64,000 nt of DNA, from the NCBI GenBank assembly GCA_027533395.1, contig JAPZUF010000001.1:1-64000 (forward strand), in the 5' to 3' direction. Below, piece after piece: positions 54,873 through 64,000 of the stretch (its first letter is position 1; each line of letters begins with the position of its first letter). This DNA is from Cyclobacteriaceae bacterium (GTDB lineage: Bacteria > Bacteroidota > Bacteroidia > Cytophagales > Cyclobacteriaceae). The translations under genes and the position numbers were made by a program. The notes under the pieces are model-generated. The model was not told where the DNA came from. It saw only the letters and a program-made list of their open reading frames with translations, and ran no database searches.

Positions 54873-55811
54873 TTATTTATTTAGCAAGTGCACCATTTGT
54901 CGGTTTGCCTTTTCTGCATCTGTGAGCAATACTATAATCTCATTTTCTTTACCTACTATTCCATAATACTTAAAATGATATGGACTGCTTTTAATGACCC
55001 CACAATAATTGTTTATACATATTTTAGAAAAGTTTTGATTAGAGATATTTGTGGACACAACTTTTGATTCCTCTAAATCCACAATAAATTTTCCATTAAC
55101 AAATAGTTTCATCACTTCAGCCGAGTTACCGTTTCTTTTTAAATAAAAAAATACAGTTGACTCAGAAGAATCGGTTTTTATTGACGAAAGCTTTGAGAGA
55201 TTATATTTCCCAACTATTTTATAGATATTTAAATCGGAACATTTAAAATCTTTGTTCTCAACTTCATTCACTAATTGAGCGTCATCTTTAATAAAATCAA
55301 GTAATATTTCTTTCCTTTTTTTGTTTGATATCCCAGTTAATCCATATTTATCGAACCCGCGGTAAAGATTATTTTTCTCGAGATAGATTTCAATCCATTG
55401 GCCTGATGAACCTGCTCCTCCTTGTCGAACTATTAAGTTGTTCGAAAAGTGAGTTCTTTCATAAAGATTGATTTCACCTTCAACCACTAATTTATCAAAT
55501 TGATAGGCATATTCAGTTGCTCCATCCGGTATCCCTTTCTTTAGAAAATAAGAAAGTCCTAATTGAGTATTATAATATCCACTGATATCAGAAAAAGGTA
55601 ATTTGAAATTACCCTTTTCTTTTGATACAATTTTAACACCATCTTCTTTGATTTTTAAACTACTGAACTCAAAAACTTCACCGTTCTTTAGCATAATAAA
55701 ATGCTGTGCAAAAATCAAATTTGGCATCAGGATAAAAAATCCTAACCAATAATTTAATTTAAGGATGAAAAGCTTTTTATCTGATAATGATGGATACGCT
55801 AGAATCTTCAT
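54873..55811 (-). CDS. Exported hypothetical protein
   Basis: A 312-residue protein with a hydrophobic signal-like segment LNYWLGFFILMPNLIFAQ; not recognised. Repeated Lys-rich strands suggest a beta fold. First of four unfamiliar secreted genes on this strand between 54.8 and 57.9 kb. Confidence 0.55.
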   Translation of the reverse strand: MKILAYPSLSDKKLFILKLNYWLGFFILMPNLIFAQHFIMLKNGEVFEFSSLKIKEDGVKIVSKEKGNFKLPFSDISGYYNTQLGLSYFLKKGIPDGATEYAYQFDKLVVEGEINLYERTHFSNNLIVRQGGAGSSGQWIEIYLEKNNLYRGFDKYGLTGISNKKRKEILLDFIKDDAQLVNEVENKDFKCSDLNIYKIVGKYNLSKLSSIKTDSSESTVFFYLKRNGNSAEVMKLFVNGKFIVDLEESKVVSTNISNQNFSKICINNYCGVIKSSPYHFKYYGIVGKENEIIVLLTDAEKANRQMVHLLNK

Positions 55812-55924
55812 ATACTACCGAACTAAATGTTATTAGAATCTAATTTCAATCTAACATTATAAGATTTAATTATTCAATCGAATTTAATTAATCAATACAG
55901 TTTAATTAACATTCAATCGAATCA

Positions 55925-56650
55925 TTAATTATTTATGTTATCATTTATATCCTGAATCAATAACTCAATACAATCTTTGGTGTTTAAGGAAAGTGATTCA
56001 GCCATGTTAACTAAAAAATCTGATCTTAACTTATTAATATCTTTGTAATTATTTGAGATAAAGGGTTGTACTCTGTCTGCTAAATAATTTTTTGTGAAAA
56101 TAACATCTTCACCTCTTTTTAACTCAGCTGAAAATCTCAGTTTGGAGTAAGCTGGTGAGCCCGATTCCTCGTAAGTAGTTCCATAAAATAACAAAATAAA
56201 AATTGTGGTAGATTTCATTTGATACTTAGAGTTGGCAAAGCAAGTATCATATTTAATTTGCAGAGAAAAATCAGCACTGGAAACTGAATCTGTTAAAGAA
56301 AAACATCCAGTTCGCTTACTCTCAGTGTTCAATGCATACTTAAAGAAATTATTATAGTCTTGATTTAAGGAACTTTTACCAAGTTTCACGCCTAAATTAA
56401 CTTCTTCGTAGTTGTAAAAAATTAAGGGGATTATTTTCCGGTTAATTTTCTCAACTGTTGTTGTTGTTGGTAATTGATTATTTGAAAATTCGCTTATTGA
56501 TATTGTTGTTGTTCTATCGCAGTCTTTCTTTGGCGTGTCATGTAAATAATATAAAGGCGCTTTAGTTTTATTAAGGCTGTTTAATAAAATGGTAGAAGAT
56601 GAGCACGAGGTAAGTAGTAAGCCGCAAAAGTAAAATACTAGGTTTTTCAT
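55925..56650 (-). CDS. Lipoprotein of unknown function
   Basis: A 241-residue lipoprotein with lipobox LLLTSCSSS. Not recognised. It lies 5 bases after the preceding lipoprotein gene (57174-56656), so the two are co-transcribed. Confidence 0.6.
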   Translation of the reverse strand: MKNLVFYFCGLLLTSCSSSTILLNSLNKTKAPLYYLHDTPKKDCDRTTTISISEFSNNQLPTTTTVEKINRKIIPLIFYNYEEVNLGVKLGKSSLNQDYNNFFKYALNTESKRTGCFSLTDSVSSADFSLQIKYDTCFANSKYQMKSTTIFILLFYGTTYEESGSPAYSKLRFSAELKRGEDVIFTKNYLADRVQPFISNNYKDINKLRSDFLVNMAESLSLNTKDCIELLIQDINDNINN

Positions 56651-56655
56651 ATGAA

Positions 56656-57174
56656 TTAATTGTATCGGATGTATCGGGTACGAAGTGCAATTATGTTTCT
56701 TAATGCATTGTCATTTGGGTAATTATCCAAAAGGGTTTGATAGGAATCAAGTATTCTTACATAGTCATTAAATCCTCTTTTTTTGTTAAGTTCATACGTA
56801 AGGTCGATGGAGATTAGTGATTGAATTGGTTCGTATTTATTTTTATCCACTGCTTCTAAAGAAAGCCAAGCATTACTATAATCAGCTTTTGCCATGAGAT
56901 AAAGCGTTTGAGCAAAGTAAAAATCTGAGTCCTTTTCTTGCTGTTGTGAAAGATAGACTTTTAGTTTTGAGAAGCTCTGTGTTTGAAGCAAGCTAACTGT
57001 TCTTCTAATCACAGTCGACTCATAGACTATATCATCTGAAAGTGGAAGATAATTCAATATGTTTCTCTCCCAATTAATATTTTGCAGTTCGTTATACGTT
57101 CTAACAAAATATTTGTACTCAGTAGGTACACAGGAAAAAGATAAAAAAAATAAAATGAAGATGGCCCTTTTCAT
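56656..57174 (-). CDS. Lipoprotein with TPR-like helices
   Basis: A 172-residue lipoprotein with lipobox FLSFSC. The helical middle (FYFAQTLYLMAKADYSNAWLSLEAV, in part: AQTLYLMAKADYSNAWLSL) looks like two TPR-type helices. Function unknown; translated before the next lipoprotein. Confidence 0.55.
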   Translation of the reverse strand: MKRAIFILFFLSFSCVPTEYKYFVRTYNELQNINWERNILNYLPLSDDIVYESTVIRRTVSLLQTQSFSKLKVYLSQQQEKDSDFYFAQTLYLMAKADYSNAWLSLEAVDKNKYEPIQSLISIDLTYELNKKRGFNDYVRILDSYQTLLDNYPNDNALRNIIALRTRYIRYN

Positions 57175-57241
57175 TTTAAATGCTTAGTGTTTCCGAGGTT
57201 GTTGTTTATTAAATATTGCTGCACATAGATATAATACTTAT

Positions 57242-57946
57242 CTAATTTAAGATAAATCTACACAAAATTGTATACTCAATTTTTATTTTTTCAAAGTCTA
57301 ACTCTAATTCTTTTATTTTCGAATCGGGTGAACCATAAGAGTTTACACCCCTTATGCTAATATTACTTGGATTATAAGGTCTGTATCCTTCGACTTCTTG
57401 AACATAGATTGCTCTACCAATTTGCTGATTGATAGCTTTAGTTAAATCTTCAGCTTTTTCCTTTGCTGCTTTAATAGCATTAACTTTAACTTCTCGTCTT
57501 AACTTTTCTATATCTGTGTGATCAACTTTATCAATAGAAAAATTAGTGACTTCCATCTTATCCAGTTCGTAAAAAACTTTGCCGGCTGTTTGCCCGTTGC
57601 GAACTGTTAAAACATAGTTCTTCTTGGATAGCACTTCGTTTTTGGTAAAAATATATGATCTGAAACTTCCTGAGAGATCGTTAACAACCAAATCCTTTTT
57701 AACATCAATACCTAAGTCTGTTAACTTTTTAATCATTTCACTTTCTCTGCTATCAATGGGGATACGGTTTTTCTCATTCAATTCAATTTTAATATAAATT
57801 AAGTTTGGCTCAATAAACAGTTCTGCTTTACCACTTACTTCAATGTAATTTTGGTCGATAAAGTTTTTCTGTCCTTCTTGTGAAAATACCGGCCAAATTA
57901 ACCAAGTAAAGAGAAGAGTTGTAATAACTATTTTCAATCGAATCAT
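57242..57946 (-). CDS. SIMPL (DUF541) domain protein
   Basis: A 234-residue exported protein of the SIMPL/DUF541 family: signal peptide VITTLLFTWLIWPVFSQ, then IEVSGKAELFIEPNLIYIKIEL and VNAIKAAKEKAEDLTKAINQ. Members form oligomeric rings in the periplasm and are linked to stress responses and signalling; role unknown. First in its strand group. Confidence 0.85.
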   Translation of the reverse strand: MIRLKIVITTLLFTWLIWPVFSQEGQKNFIDQNYIEVSGKAELFIEPNLIYIKIELNEKNRIPIDSRESEMIKKLTDLGIDVKKDLVVNDLSGSFRSYIFTKNEVLSKKNYVLTVRNGQTAGKVFYELDKMEVTNFSIDKVDHTDIEKLRREVKVNAIKAAKEKAEDLTKAINQQIGRAIYVQEVEGYRPYNPSNISIRGVNSYGSPDSKIKELELDFEKIKIEYTILCRFILN

Positions 57947-58143
57947 ATTTTGAAGTTTTTATTTTTAACATAGTTGAAAATTAATTTCTAGCGCTACTTT
58001 CAAAAAAGGTTTTTTCTTTAAATCAAATTTATAAATGTTTCTTATGATTGAATAGTTTAATTTTTAGTTTTGGCAAGTTAAGTTTTAGCAAATAAATTGC
58101 TAATTTTGGTTTATATATTTATAAATCATTACGTTGTTCAACC

Positions 58144-59631
58144 ATGCGGATTATCATTATTCTCTTTATATTGATTAATTCAATCCAAACTATAAGTTCA
58201 GATCTAAAAGCCCAAAATCTTACAAGTGGTCTAATTGCTTGCTACTCTTTTAGTGGAAATGCAAACGATGGAACAAACAATCAGCATCATGGAACAGTAA
58301 ATAATGCAATGTTGGTAAGCGATCGTTTTGGTATCCCTAATAGTGCCTACCAGTTTAATGGGAGCACGTCAAGTTTTATTAGGTTACCTGCCGAGCCATT
58401 AAAATTAAATAACTACAGTTATTCCATATGGGTAAAAGCCAGTTCATTTCCAGGAGCAGGAACTACTGCCATTGTGTTATCGGTTGGCGATGTTGTAACA
58501 GGCAGGCAAAGTACAATCAATTTAGGAAACCTATATTCAGCAGGAGAATTTTTAGGTTGGGGAGGTGGAAGTTGGAATGATGGACCAACATTAACATCTT
58601 CAGCAGCACAAGGAGCTATTCCTAATTTGAACGAGTGGTATCATTTGGTTTTAACACGTAATAATACGCATGTAAAACTTTATATTAATTCGCAATTAGT
58701 GGGTATGGGAGCAACCAATGGTTATCCTGCTTTTTATGGATCTACCACCAATGCTTTTTTAGGAGTCCGGTGTAATTTCATACAACCTTACCATGGTGCT
58801 GTTGATGATTTAAGTATTTATAATTGAGAAATTACACAACAAGAAATTAATCTATTATTTCAAAATAGTCTACCTTGTTTATCTCTACCACCTATTGTAT
58901 CTGATGTTGAAATCTGTAGCGGAAATAGTGCAACAATTTTGGCCAGTGGAGGTAACATTTATAGATGGTATGATTCGCCAATTGGTGGGACTGTTTTGTT
59001 TGAAGGTAACCCATTTGTAACACTAATTCTTTCAGAAACTAAGCGTTATTATGTTTCAAACGTAAATGGTTTAGAAAGCACAAGAGAAGAGCTATTAGTA
59101 ACTGTATTTCCAAACCCTGAAATAATTTGTCCTGATCCAGTATCTTACTTTACTAATTCGATAAATTTTAATTTCAATGTTATAAATGGTTCTTCCCCTT
59201 TTGAATTTGTTATTGATTTTGGAGATAATACTACTCTTACTACATTAACTCAAACAGTTAGTCATACTTATATGGAAGATGGCGTTTTCGATTTAGGTAT
59301 AATAGTTAAAGATGTAAACGGATGTGTATCAAGTTGCGAAACAGAAGTCATAGTATATAAAGGTATCTTTATTCCAAATGTGATTACAGCTAATAAAGAT
59401 ACTAAGAACGAAATCTTTAATCTTTATTATATTTTAAATAACCAGTATGTGACCTACAATGGCGAAGAAGATTTTTTACTTGAAATTTATAATCGGTGGG
59501 GAAACAAAATTTACTTTACAACAGATCCAGTTTCTGGTTGGAATGGTGAAGAAGTAGATACGGGAACGTTTTATTATAACATCAAGATTGGAAGTCAAAA
59601 CTTTCGAGGCTGGATTCAAGTTCTTAGGTAG
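58144..59631 (+). pseudogene. LamG/PKD surface protein broken by in-frame TGA
   Basis: The first part (58144-58827) has a signal peptide and a LamG (concanavalin-like) domain up to DDLSIYN, where TGA at 58825-58827 interrupts. The same frame continues without gap as EITQQEINLLFQN, the usual tail of bacterial LamG domains, then a Trp-rich Ig-like domain (GGNIYRWYDSPIGGTVLF), a PKD-type strand set (FEFVIDFGDNTTLTTLTQTVSHTY, in part: VIDFGDNTTLTTLTQTVSHT) and a gliding-type C-terminal domain (IYNRWGNKIYFTTDPVSGWN). One base change (CGA to TGA fits) would restore an ordinary 495-residue surface protein. Confidence 0.8.
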
Positions 59632-59708
59632 ATTTCTTAATTTCTAATCACTGTTTTTAACTTATTAAAATAAAAGCAGAAAGTAAGTTGGTTTGCTGCT
59701 AATTTAAT

Positions 59709-60353
59709 TTATTGCCTAAACTCAGCTAAACATCTAAAGCCTACTAACTGATTTGGTTTTTCATAACTAAACACCTTAAAATGATTTAAATTACTATGCA
59801 ATAGATTTTCATTGTTTAAACCCATTGCTTTACCTTTCTCAGCTACCATTTCTGATACATTTGAAAAGAAATGAAAAGTTGAAGATTTATTTTCCTTTAT
59901 ATCTAGCAATAAATCTGTACCTTTTTTTTCCTTATTCATGTGATTTGTTTTTTTAATCTCCGCATCAACTTTTTTACTGTTTTTATCTTCGATCGCTTGA
60001 GCAATTTCTAACCATTCTTTTTCAGTGGGCAACCGATAAGTTATTCTTCTGCCTAATTTTTTGCTTACTACTTCTGAACGCCAAGCGCAATAGGCTTGTG
60101 CTTGTTCATAAGTAATTAGAACAATTGGCTTATAGCGGTGTTCTGGTTTATTATAGATTGTATTTTCTTCAGCAGGATAAAATTTACTAACCTCTTTTCC
60201 AATGGAATCTTTTTCAACATGGTATAGAAACTCCATCCAATGAATGTTCAGAATTTCCGTTTTGTCAATATAGAGGTTATTTATTTTTATTGTGTTAGGA
60301 GGTGGACCATGATAAACAAAAGTATAGATTACAATCAAAAGTGTTTTCATCAT
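59709..60353 (-). CDS. SUMF1/FGE-like domain protein
   Basis: A 214-residue exported protein with the formylglycine-generating-enzyme-type lectin fold: KTEILNIHWMEFLYHV, YEQAQAYCAWRSEVV, TYRLPTEKEWLEIAQ, then a final VGFRCLAEF. The gliding-motility lipoproteins GldJ/GldK share this fold, but this is shorter and lacks a lipobox, and no catalytic Cys pair is visible. Probably structural. Confidence 0.72.
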   Translation of the reverse strand: MMKTLLIVIYTFVYHGPPPNTIKINNLYIDKTEILNIHWMEFLYHVEKDSIGKEVSKFYPAEENTIYNKPEHRYKPIVLITYEQAQAYCAWRSEVVSKKLGRRITYRLPTEKEWLEIAQAIEDKNSKKVDAEIKKTNHMNKEKKGTDLLLDIKENKSSTFHFFSNVSEMVAEKGKAMGLNNENLLHSNLNHFKVFSYEKPNQLVGFRCLAEFRQ

Positions 60354-60445
60354 AGTATTTAGGTATGTCTTAGAATTAGTTTGTCGATAAGGGTTTGTTT
60401 CGCATTACTATAAAGAATTTTAAATTCAGTTTAAAAGTGAGAATT

Positions 60446-61123
60446 TTATTTTGGTATCTCATACACTACATAGGAAGCTTCTATAATTTTTTTATTGAAA
60501 CATTTAAACATGACAAGTGTATCTTTTGTATTATTAATTAGGCTTACTGAAACAACTTTGTTTGGTGTTAGCTCAGGAATACTTTCTATTGATGATCCAT
60601 TTTTGAAGAAGAAATTTTCACTCACCAATGTGTCTTGAAAATAAGTGGCTTTTCGAAATACTTCACCAGATTCGTAGTAGCTGGTTGACTCAAATTGTTT
60701 TAGTCCGTTTTGATAATAGGTTTCTTCAGCTCTTAAACCATGAGAGAAGTAAAATATTTCAAGCTTAGTTTCTTTTGATATGACTTGTATTTTTTTTGTG
60801 AAGAGAATTGTACCTTTTGTTTGAGTATTAAAAATTTTTGGTTTATCAACTAGCTTAGTGATTCCTGCTATTAAAAAAATTAGAAATGGAATAGCGATCA
60901 ACCAAGAAAGTAATTTATAATAAAAATGTTGTTTGCCAATTCTTTTTATTGATAGGTTAAGTCTTTCCTTTACATAGGCTTCATTTTCTTGTGAATAAAT
61001 AACATTTCTATTTCTACTTTTATTCTTTAATTTATCTATAAGTTTTATTTTATTGCCCAACAAATCACGGTTGTATTTTATCGTTTCATTCATTTGCCGC
61101 AAAAAACCACCGCCCATCATCAT
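60446..61123 (-). CDS. Hypothetical membrane protein
   Basis: A 225-residue protein with one helix (LLSWLIAIPFLIFLIAGITKLV) after a basic N-terminus that looks helical, and a C-terminal part with Tyr/Glu-rich strands (EETYYQNGLKQFESTSYYESGE), as in MORN-like/antitoxin component repeats. Not recognised. Start codon ambiguous among three adjacent ATG. Confidence 0.55.
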   Translation of the reverse strand: MMMGGGFLRQMNETIKYNRDLLGNKIKLIDKLKNKSRNRNVIYSQENEAYVKERLNLSIKRIGKQHFYYKLLSWLIAIPFLIFLIAGITKLVDKPKIFNTQTKGTILFTKKIQVISKETKLEIFYFSHGLRAEETYYQNGLKQFESTSYYESGEVFRKATYFQDTLVSENFFFKNGSSIESIPELTPNKVVSVSLINNTKDTLVMFKCFNKKIIEASYVVYEIPK

Positions 61124-61218
61124 ACTTAAAATTTGAATAAGTTTAGTAGGATAATTTTTAAACTATTCTTCAAGTTAAAGCAATAGTTTAAAAGTCAAAA
61201 TTACGAAATGTTATTAAG

Positions 61219-61737
61219 CTACTTTTTCTTTTTAGTTGTAATAATAATGACGCCTTCTTTTTCCTCTTTCGTATAATACCTTACAATTTCTTTATCCTTA
61301 AATACTTCAATTGACTCAATTGAATCTTCATTTATTTGTCCTAATTCCTCATGAGAAATAACTTTGCTGTCTAATAAAATTAAAACATTACTGAATTTAT
61401 TTTTTTTATTTGCTTCTTTATCTTCTTCATCAATTTCAATAATGATTACTCCCCTTCCTGCTCTATTTCCATATAGCGTTACAGCTTGTTCATCATTCTT
61501 ATCAAAATACATGAACACAGCATCATCTTGATTCGGAAATAAATTCAGCTTTGCTGCTAAGCTATCTATATTCACAGAATCACCATTGAGGAGTATGAGA
61601 GGATTGTTTTCGATTTGGTTTCTATCTTTTAACTCTTTGATAAAATTAATCACTGATATCTCAGTATTAGCTTTTTGAGCAATTACAAGATTTGTACTAA
61701 TTGCAATTATTGTTATTATGTATGGTAAACTCTTCAC
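61219..61737 (-). CDS. Free-standing TonB-plug-like protein
   Basis: A 172-residue exported protein (GTG 61737 gives signal peptide PYIITIIAISTNLVIAQ). Its body repeats the core of the SusC-type receptor plug twice: ILLNGDSVNIDSLAAKLN with VTLYGNRAGRGVIIIEI, and ILLDSKVISHEELGQINED with IESIEVFKDKE and EGVIIITTKKKK. No beta-barrel follows. Similar plug-like ends occur on some Bacteroidota M56 peptidases and anti-sigma partners. Role unknown. Confidence 0.6.
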   Translation of the reverse strand: MKSLPYIITIIAISTNLVIAQKANTEISVINFIKELKDRNQIENNPLILLNGDSVNIDSLAAKLNLFPNQDDAVFMYFDKNDEQAVTLYGNRAGRGVIIIEIDEEDKEANKKNKFSNVLILLDSKVISHEELGQINEDSIESIEVFKDKEIVRYYTKEEKEGVIIITTKKKK

Positions 61738-61863
61738 TAATATTATATTAAAATAAGTGTATAAGGATTGAAGTAATTTTTTTAAATTCTGACTGCTCAA
61801 CAAGTTTTTCTAATCGAAAGTAAGACTTTTTCAAGAGAAGCCAAAGAGAAAATTTTAATCTGA

Positions 61864-63156
61864 CTATTTTCTTTTCGCCAAAATAAACATAAGAGTAGCC
61901 GAACCCAACAAATACGGATAATACAAATGTTTTAGAATATCAAACGGTGAGATAGCCATACTGGCTGCTGCCATGGCTGCTAATACTTGTGCACCATAGG
62001 GTAAAAAACCTTGCACAAAACAGCTTATTGTATCTAAAATACTAGCGCTTCTTTTTGGGTCTACTTTATTTTGATCAGCAATATTTTTGGCGAGCGGGCC
62101 AACAATTAAAATTGTAATAGTATTATTCGCAATGGCAGCGTTAACTGATGCTGTAAGTGCTGCAATACCTAATTCTGCACCTTTAGAAGATTTAATTAAT
62201 CTCGTTACATGACTTAACAAATAATCAATTCCTCCATATAATTTAATCAATCCAACCATGCCACCTATTGCCAAGCACGTGATGCTTAACTCAAACATAC
62301 CGGCCATCCCTTTATTCATAGCTTGTAGCGACTCCCAAAAAGTATAACTATCCGTTACTATGCCGATGATTAAGGTAATAGTAATCCCGGATACTAAAAC
62401 CCAGATGACATGTAAACCTGTTAATGATGCCACAAGTATAAACAAGTACGGAAATATTTTTATAAATGAATAATCTCCAATATTATTCAAAGATTCATTT
62501 TGAGGTAAATTTAAAGTAAAGGCGTATATCAATACCGTTATGACGGCCGGTATAATAGCAATCTTAATATTTACTTTAAACTTATCTCGCATTTCTACGC
62601 CTTGTGTACGGGTAGCTGCAATGGTAGTATCCGATATCATCGATAAATTATCTCCAAACATGGAGCCACCTACAATAGCTGCTAAAGAAAAGGCTAACGT
62701 TCCTGGCACTGATTCATTAAAGCCAACAGCAATAGGAGCCAATGCCACCACTGTACCAACTGAGGTTCCTAGAGATAATGAAATAAAACATGCAGTGACA
62801 AATAATCCTGCAATTAAAAATTCTGGCGATGTGTAAGACAAACCAAAATTGACGGTTGCTTGCACAGCGCCCATAGCTTTTCCTAATTCTGCAAAGGCAC
62901 CAGCTAATAAGAAGATTAAAATCATTAACATAATGCCTGAGTCGCCTGCGCCTTTAGCAAATTCTTCAATCTTGTCAGGAAAAGATTTTGAAGGAAACAT
63001 CAACAGACCAATTAATACTGCAAACAAGAAAGCTACAAGAATAGGCATCTTGTAAAAATCTTGTAAAAGAATAGAGGTAGCCAAATAAGTAGTTATAAAT
63101 ATGAACAAGGGTAGTAATCCCCAAATCGAGCCTGATGTATTGTTTTTCTGAATCAT
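61864..63156 (-). CDS. NhaC-family Na+/H+ antiporter
   Basis: A 430-residue permease with about eleven helices. GTSVGTVVALAPIAVGFNESVPG and GGSMFGDNLSMISDTTIAATRTQG (in part: SMFGDNLSMISDTTIAATRT) are the hallmark regions, the latter with the conserved Asp residues for cation exchange. It begins one base after selD ends, so the two are co-transcribed. Confidence 0.87.
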   Translation of the reverse strand: MIQKNNTSGSIWGLLPLFIFITTYLATSILLQDFYKMPILVAFLFAVLIGLLMFPSKSFPDKIEEFAKGAGDSGIMLMILIFLLAGAFAELGKAMGAVQATVNFGLSYTSPEFLIAGLFVTACFISLSLGTSVGTVVALAPIAVGFNESVPGTLAFSLAAIVGGSMFGDNLSMISDTTIAATRTQGVEMRDKFKVNIKIAIIPAVITVLIYAFTLNLPQNESLNNIGDYSFIKIFPYLFILVASLTGLHVIWVLVSGITITLIIGIVTDSYTFWESLQAMNKGMAGMFELSITCLAIGGMVGLIKLYGGIDYLLSHVTRLIKSSKGAELGIAALTASVNAAIANNTITILIVGPLAKNIADQNKVDPKRSASILDTISCFVQGFLPYGAQVLAAMAAASMAISPFDILKHLYYPYLLGSATLMFILAKRK

Positions 63157-63157
63157 G

Positions 63158-64000
63158 TTAACGTGCTTCTATAATATGAATAGTAGTTTCATCTTCTTTG
63201 AAAAATTCTCCGATGCAAACTGCTGGCAAGTTATGCGACAAGCATTGCTTTTCAAATGCTGCTTTTTCATTTTTATCAATTGCAATTAACAAACCACCAC
63301 TTGTTTGCGGGTCGTTTAGAGTTAAAAATGACTCAGACCCAATTCCTTTTATGGCATGTTGGTAACTACTCCAATTGCGCATTGTGTTATCCGGATAAAT
63401 CATTTTTTGTATGTAATATGATAAATTAGGTAATAAAGGAATCTGTGGATAAACTAGCTTAACAGATAAACAGCTTCCCTTAGCCATTTCTAAAGTATGT
63501 CCTAGAAGAGCAAAACCTGTTACATCAGTTAACGAATGAATATAAGGTAAATCGCTTAACCAGACTCCGGCACTATTTAATTGTGTCATCCAGTTTATAG
63601 CTTGCTGAACATCTTCTTGCACAAAATCTTTTCGCTTAAGAGCAGTAGTGATGATTCCCGTACCAATAGGTTTTGTTATATATAGTAAATCTCCTTCTTG
63701 TGCTGTATTGTTTTTTTTAATTTTTTGTGTTTCAACTATACCATTTACTGATAAACCAAAAATCGGTTCCTGACTATCTATAGAATGACCTCCGGCTATG
63801 GGTATACCTGCTCGTTCGCAAACACTGGTAGCTCCTGCAAGAACTTGTTGCGCCAACTCAGCAGATAGTTTTTCTACCGGCCAACCAAGAATAGCTAAAG
63901 CCATTAAGGGTTTTCCACCCATAGCATAAACATCGCTTAATGCATTTGTTGCGGCAATAGAGCCAAAGGTAAAGGCATCGTTCACTATTGGAAGAAAAAA
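63158..64000 (-). CDS. selD: Selenide, water dikinase, partial
   Basis: ATP-dependent enzyme that makes selenophosphate for selenocysteine or selenouridine synthesis. Only the C-terminal part is present; the frame runs off the right edge, so the N-terminal Cys/Sec and Lys active site cannot be seen. Visible: VNDAFTFGSIAATNALSDVY, GGHSIDSQEPIFGLSVNG, YITKPIGTGIITTALKR, and SLTDVTGFALLGHTLEMA, typical of SelD. Ends one base before nhaC. Confidence 0.93.
   Translation of the reverse strand, partial: FFLPIVNDAFTFGSIAATNALSDVYAMGGKPLMALAILGWPVEKLSAELAQQVLAGATSVCERAGIPIAGGHSIDSQEPIFGLSVNGIVETQKIKKNNTAQEGDLLYITKPIGTGIITTALKRKDFVQEDVQQAINWMTQLNSAGVWLSDLPYIHSLTDVTGFALLGHTLEMAKGSCLSVKLVYPQIPLLPNLSYYIQKMIYPDNTMRNWSSYQHAIKGIGSESFLTLNDPQTSGGLLIAIDKNEKAAFEKQCLSHNLPAVCIGEFFKEDETTIHIIEAR

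Overview
The window comes from a low-GC member of the Bacteroidota. Three proteins carry C-terminal type IX secretion (Por) sorting domains. There is a TonB-dependent receptor next to a DUF4249 lipoprotein, and atpD-atpC stand apart from the other ATP synthase genes. Promoters of the TTTG / TAnnTTTG type are visible, and there are many lipoproteins and TPR proteins. I saw no tRNA, rRNA or CRISPR array.

Positions 1-12250 are accessory. An intact IS4-family element (1-1602) is followed by single-gene modules: an RloC-like AAA ATPase, three T9SS-type secreted proteins (hydrolase, class-C serine hydrolase, YVTN propeller) and two small membrane proteins. Each module is followed or preceded by a long imperfect palindrome that resembles an integron attC site, so the stretch looks like a cassette array or its remains. 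It ends in a 21-bp tandem repeat of about 26 units.

Positions 12440-33740 are mostly core genes. They include ettA, a DUF2795 gene and a minus-strand unit (small lipoprotein, gcvT, comB, GH13 amylase) whose amylase start codon lies inside a nested inverted repeat. The aromatic operon pheA - aminotransferase - tyrA - DAHP synthase/chorismate mutase is preceded by a Phe/Tyr-rich leader peptide and a terminator/antiterminator pair, a clear ribosome-mediated attenuator. After it, a lipoprotein gene sits between two identical 59-bp copies of the terminator that ends atpC. Then come atpC-atpD, an SDR with a histidine kinase, an ABC-2 exporter and a MazG-like protein.

Positions 33840-35590 hold a palindromic intergenic repeat (second copy; the first is near 14.7 kb) and a DUF2975-DUF2975-HTH operon whose promoter carries a perfect 29-bp palindrome. 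Positions 35.8-49.5 kb hold an acyl-CoA oxidase-like flavoprotein, an esterase, RarD, a TPR protein, a PLP-dependent deaminase, and an ECF sigma/anti-sigma pair followed by a 1394-residue TPR protein. Positions 49.5-64 kb hold the TonB receptor/DUF4249 pair, an orphan receiver, several poorly conserved secreted proteins, a LamG/PKD-type surface gene broken by one in-frame TGA, a free-standing TonB-plug-like protein, an NhaC antiporter and the 3' part of selD, which runs off the window.
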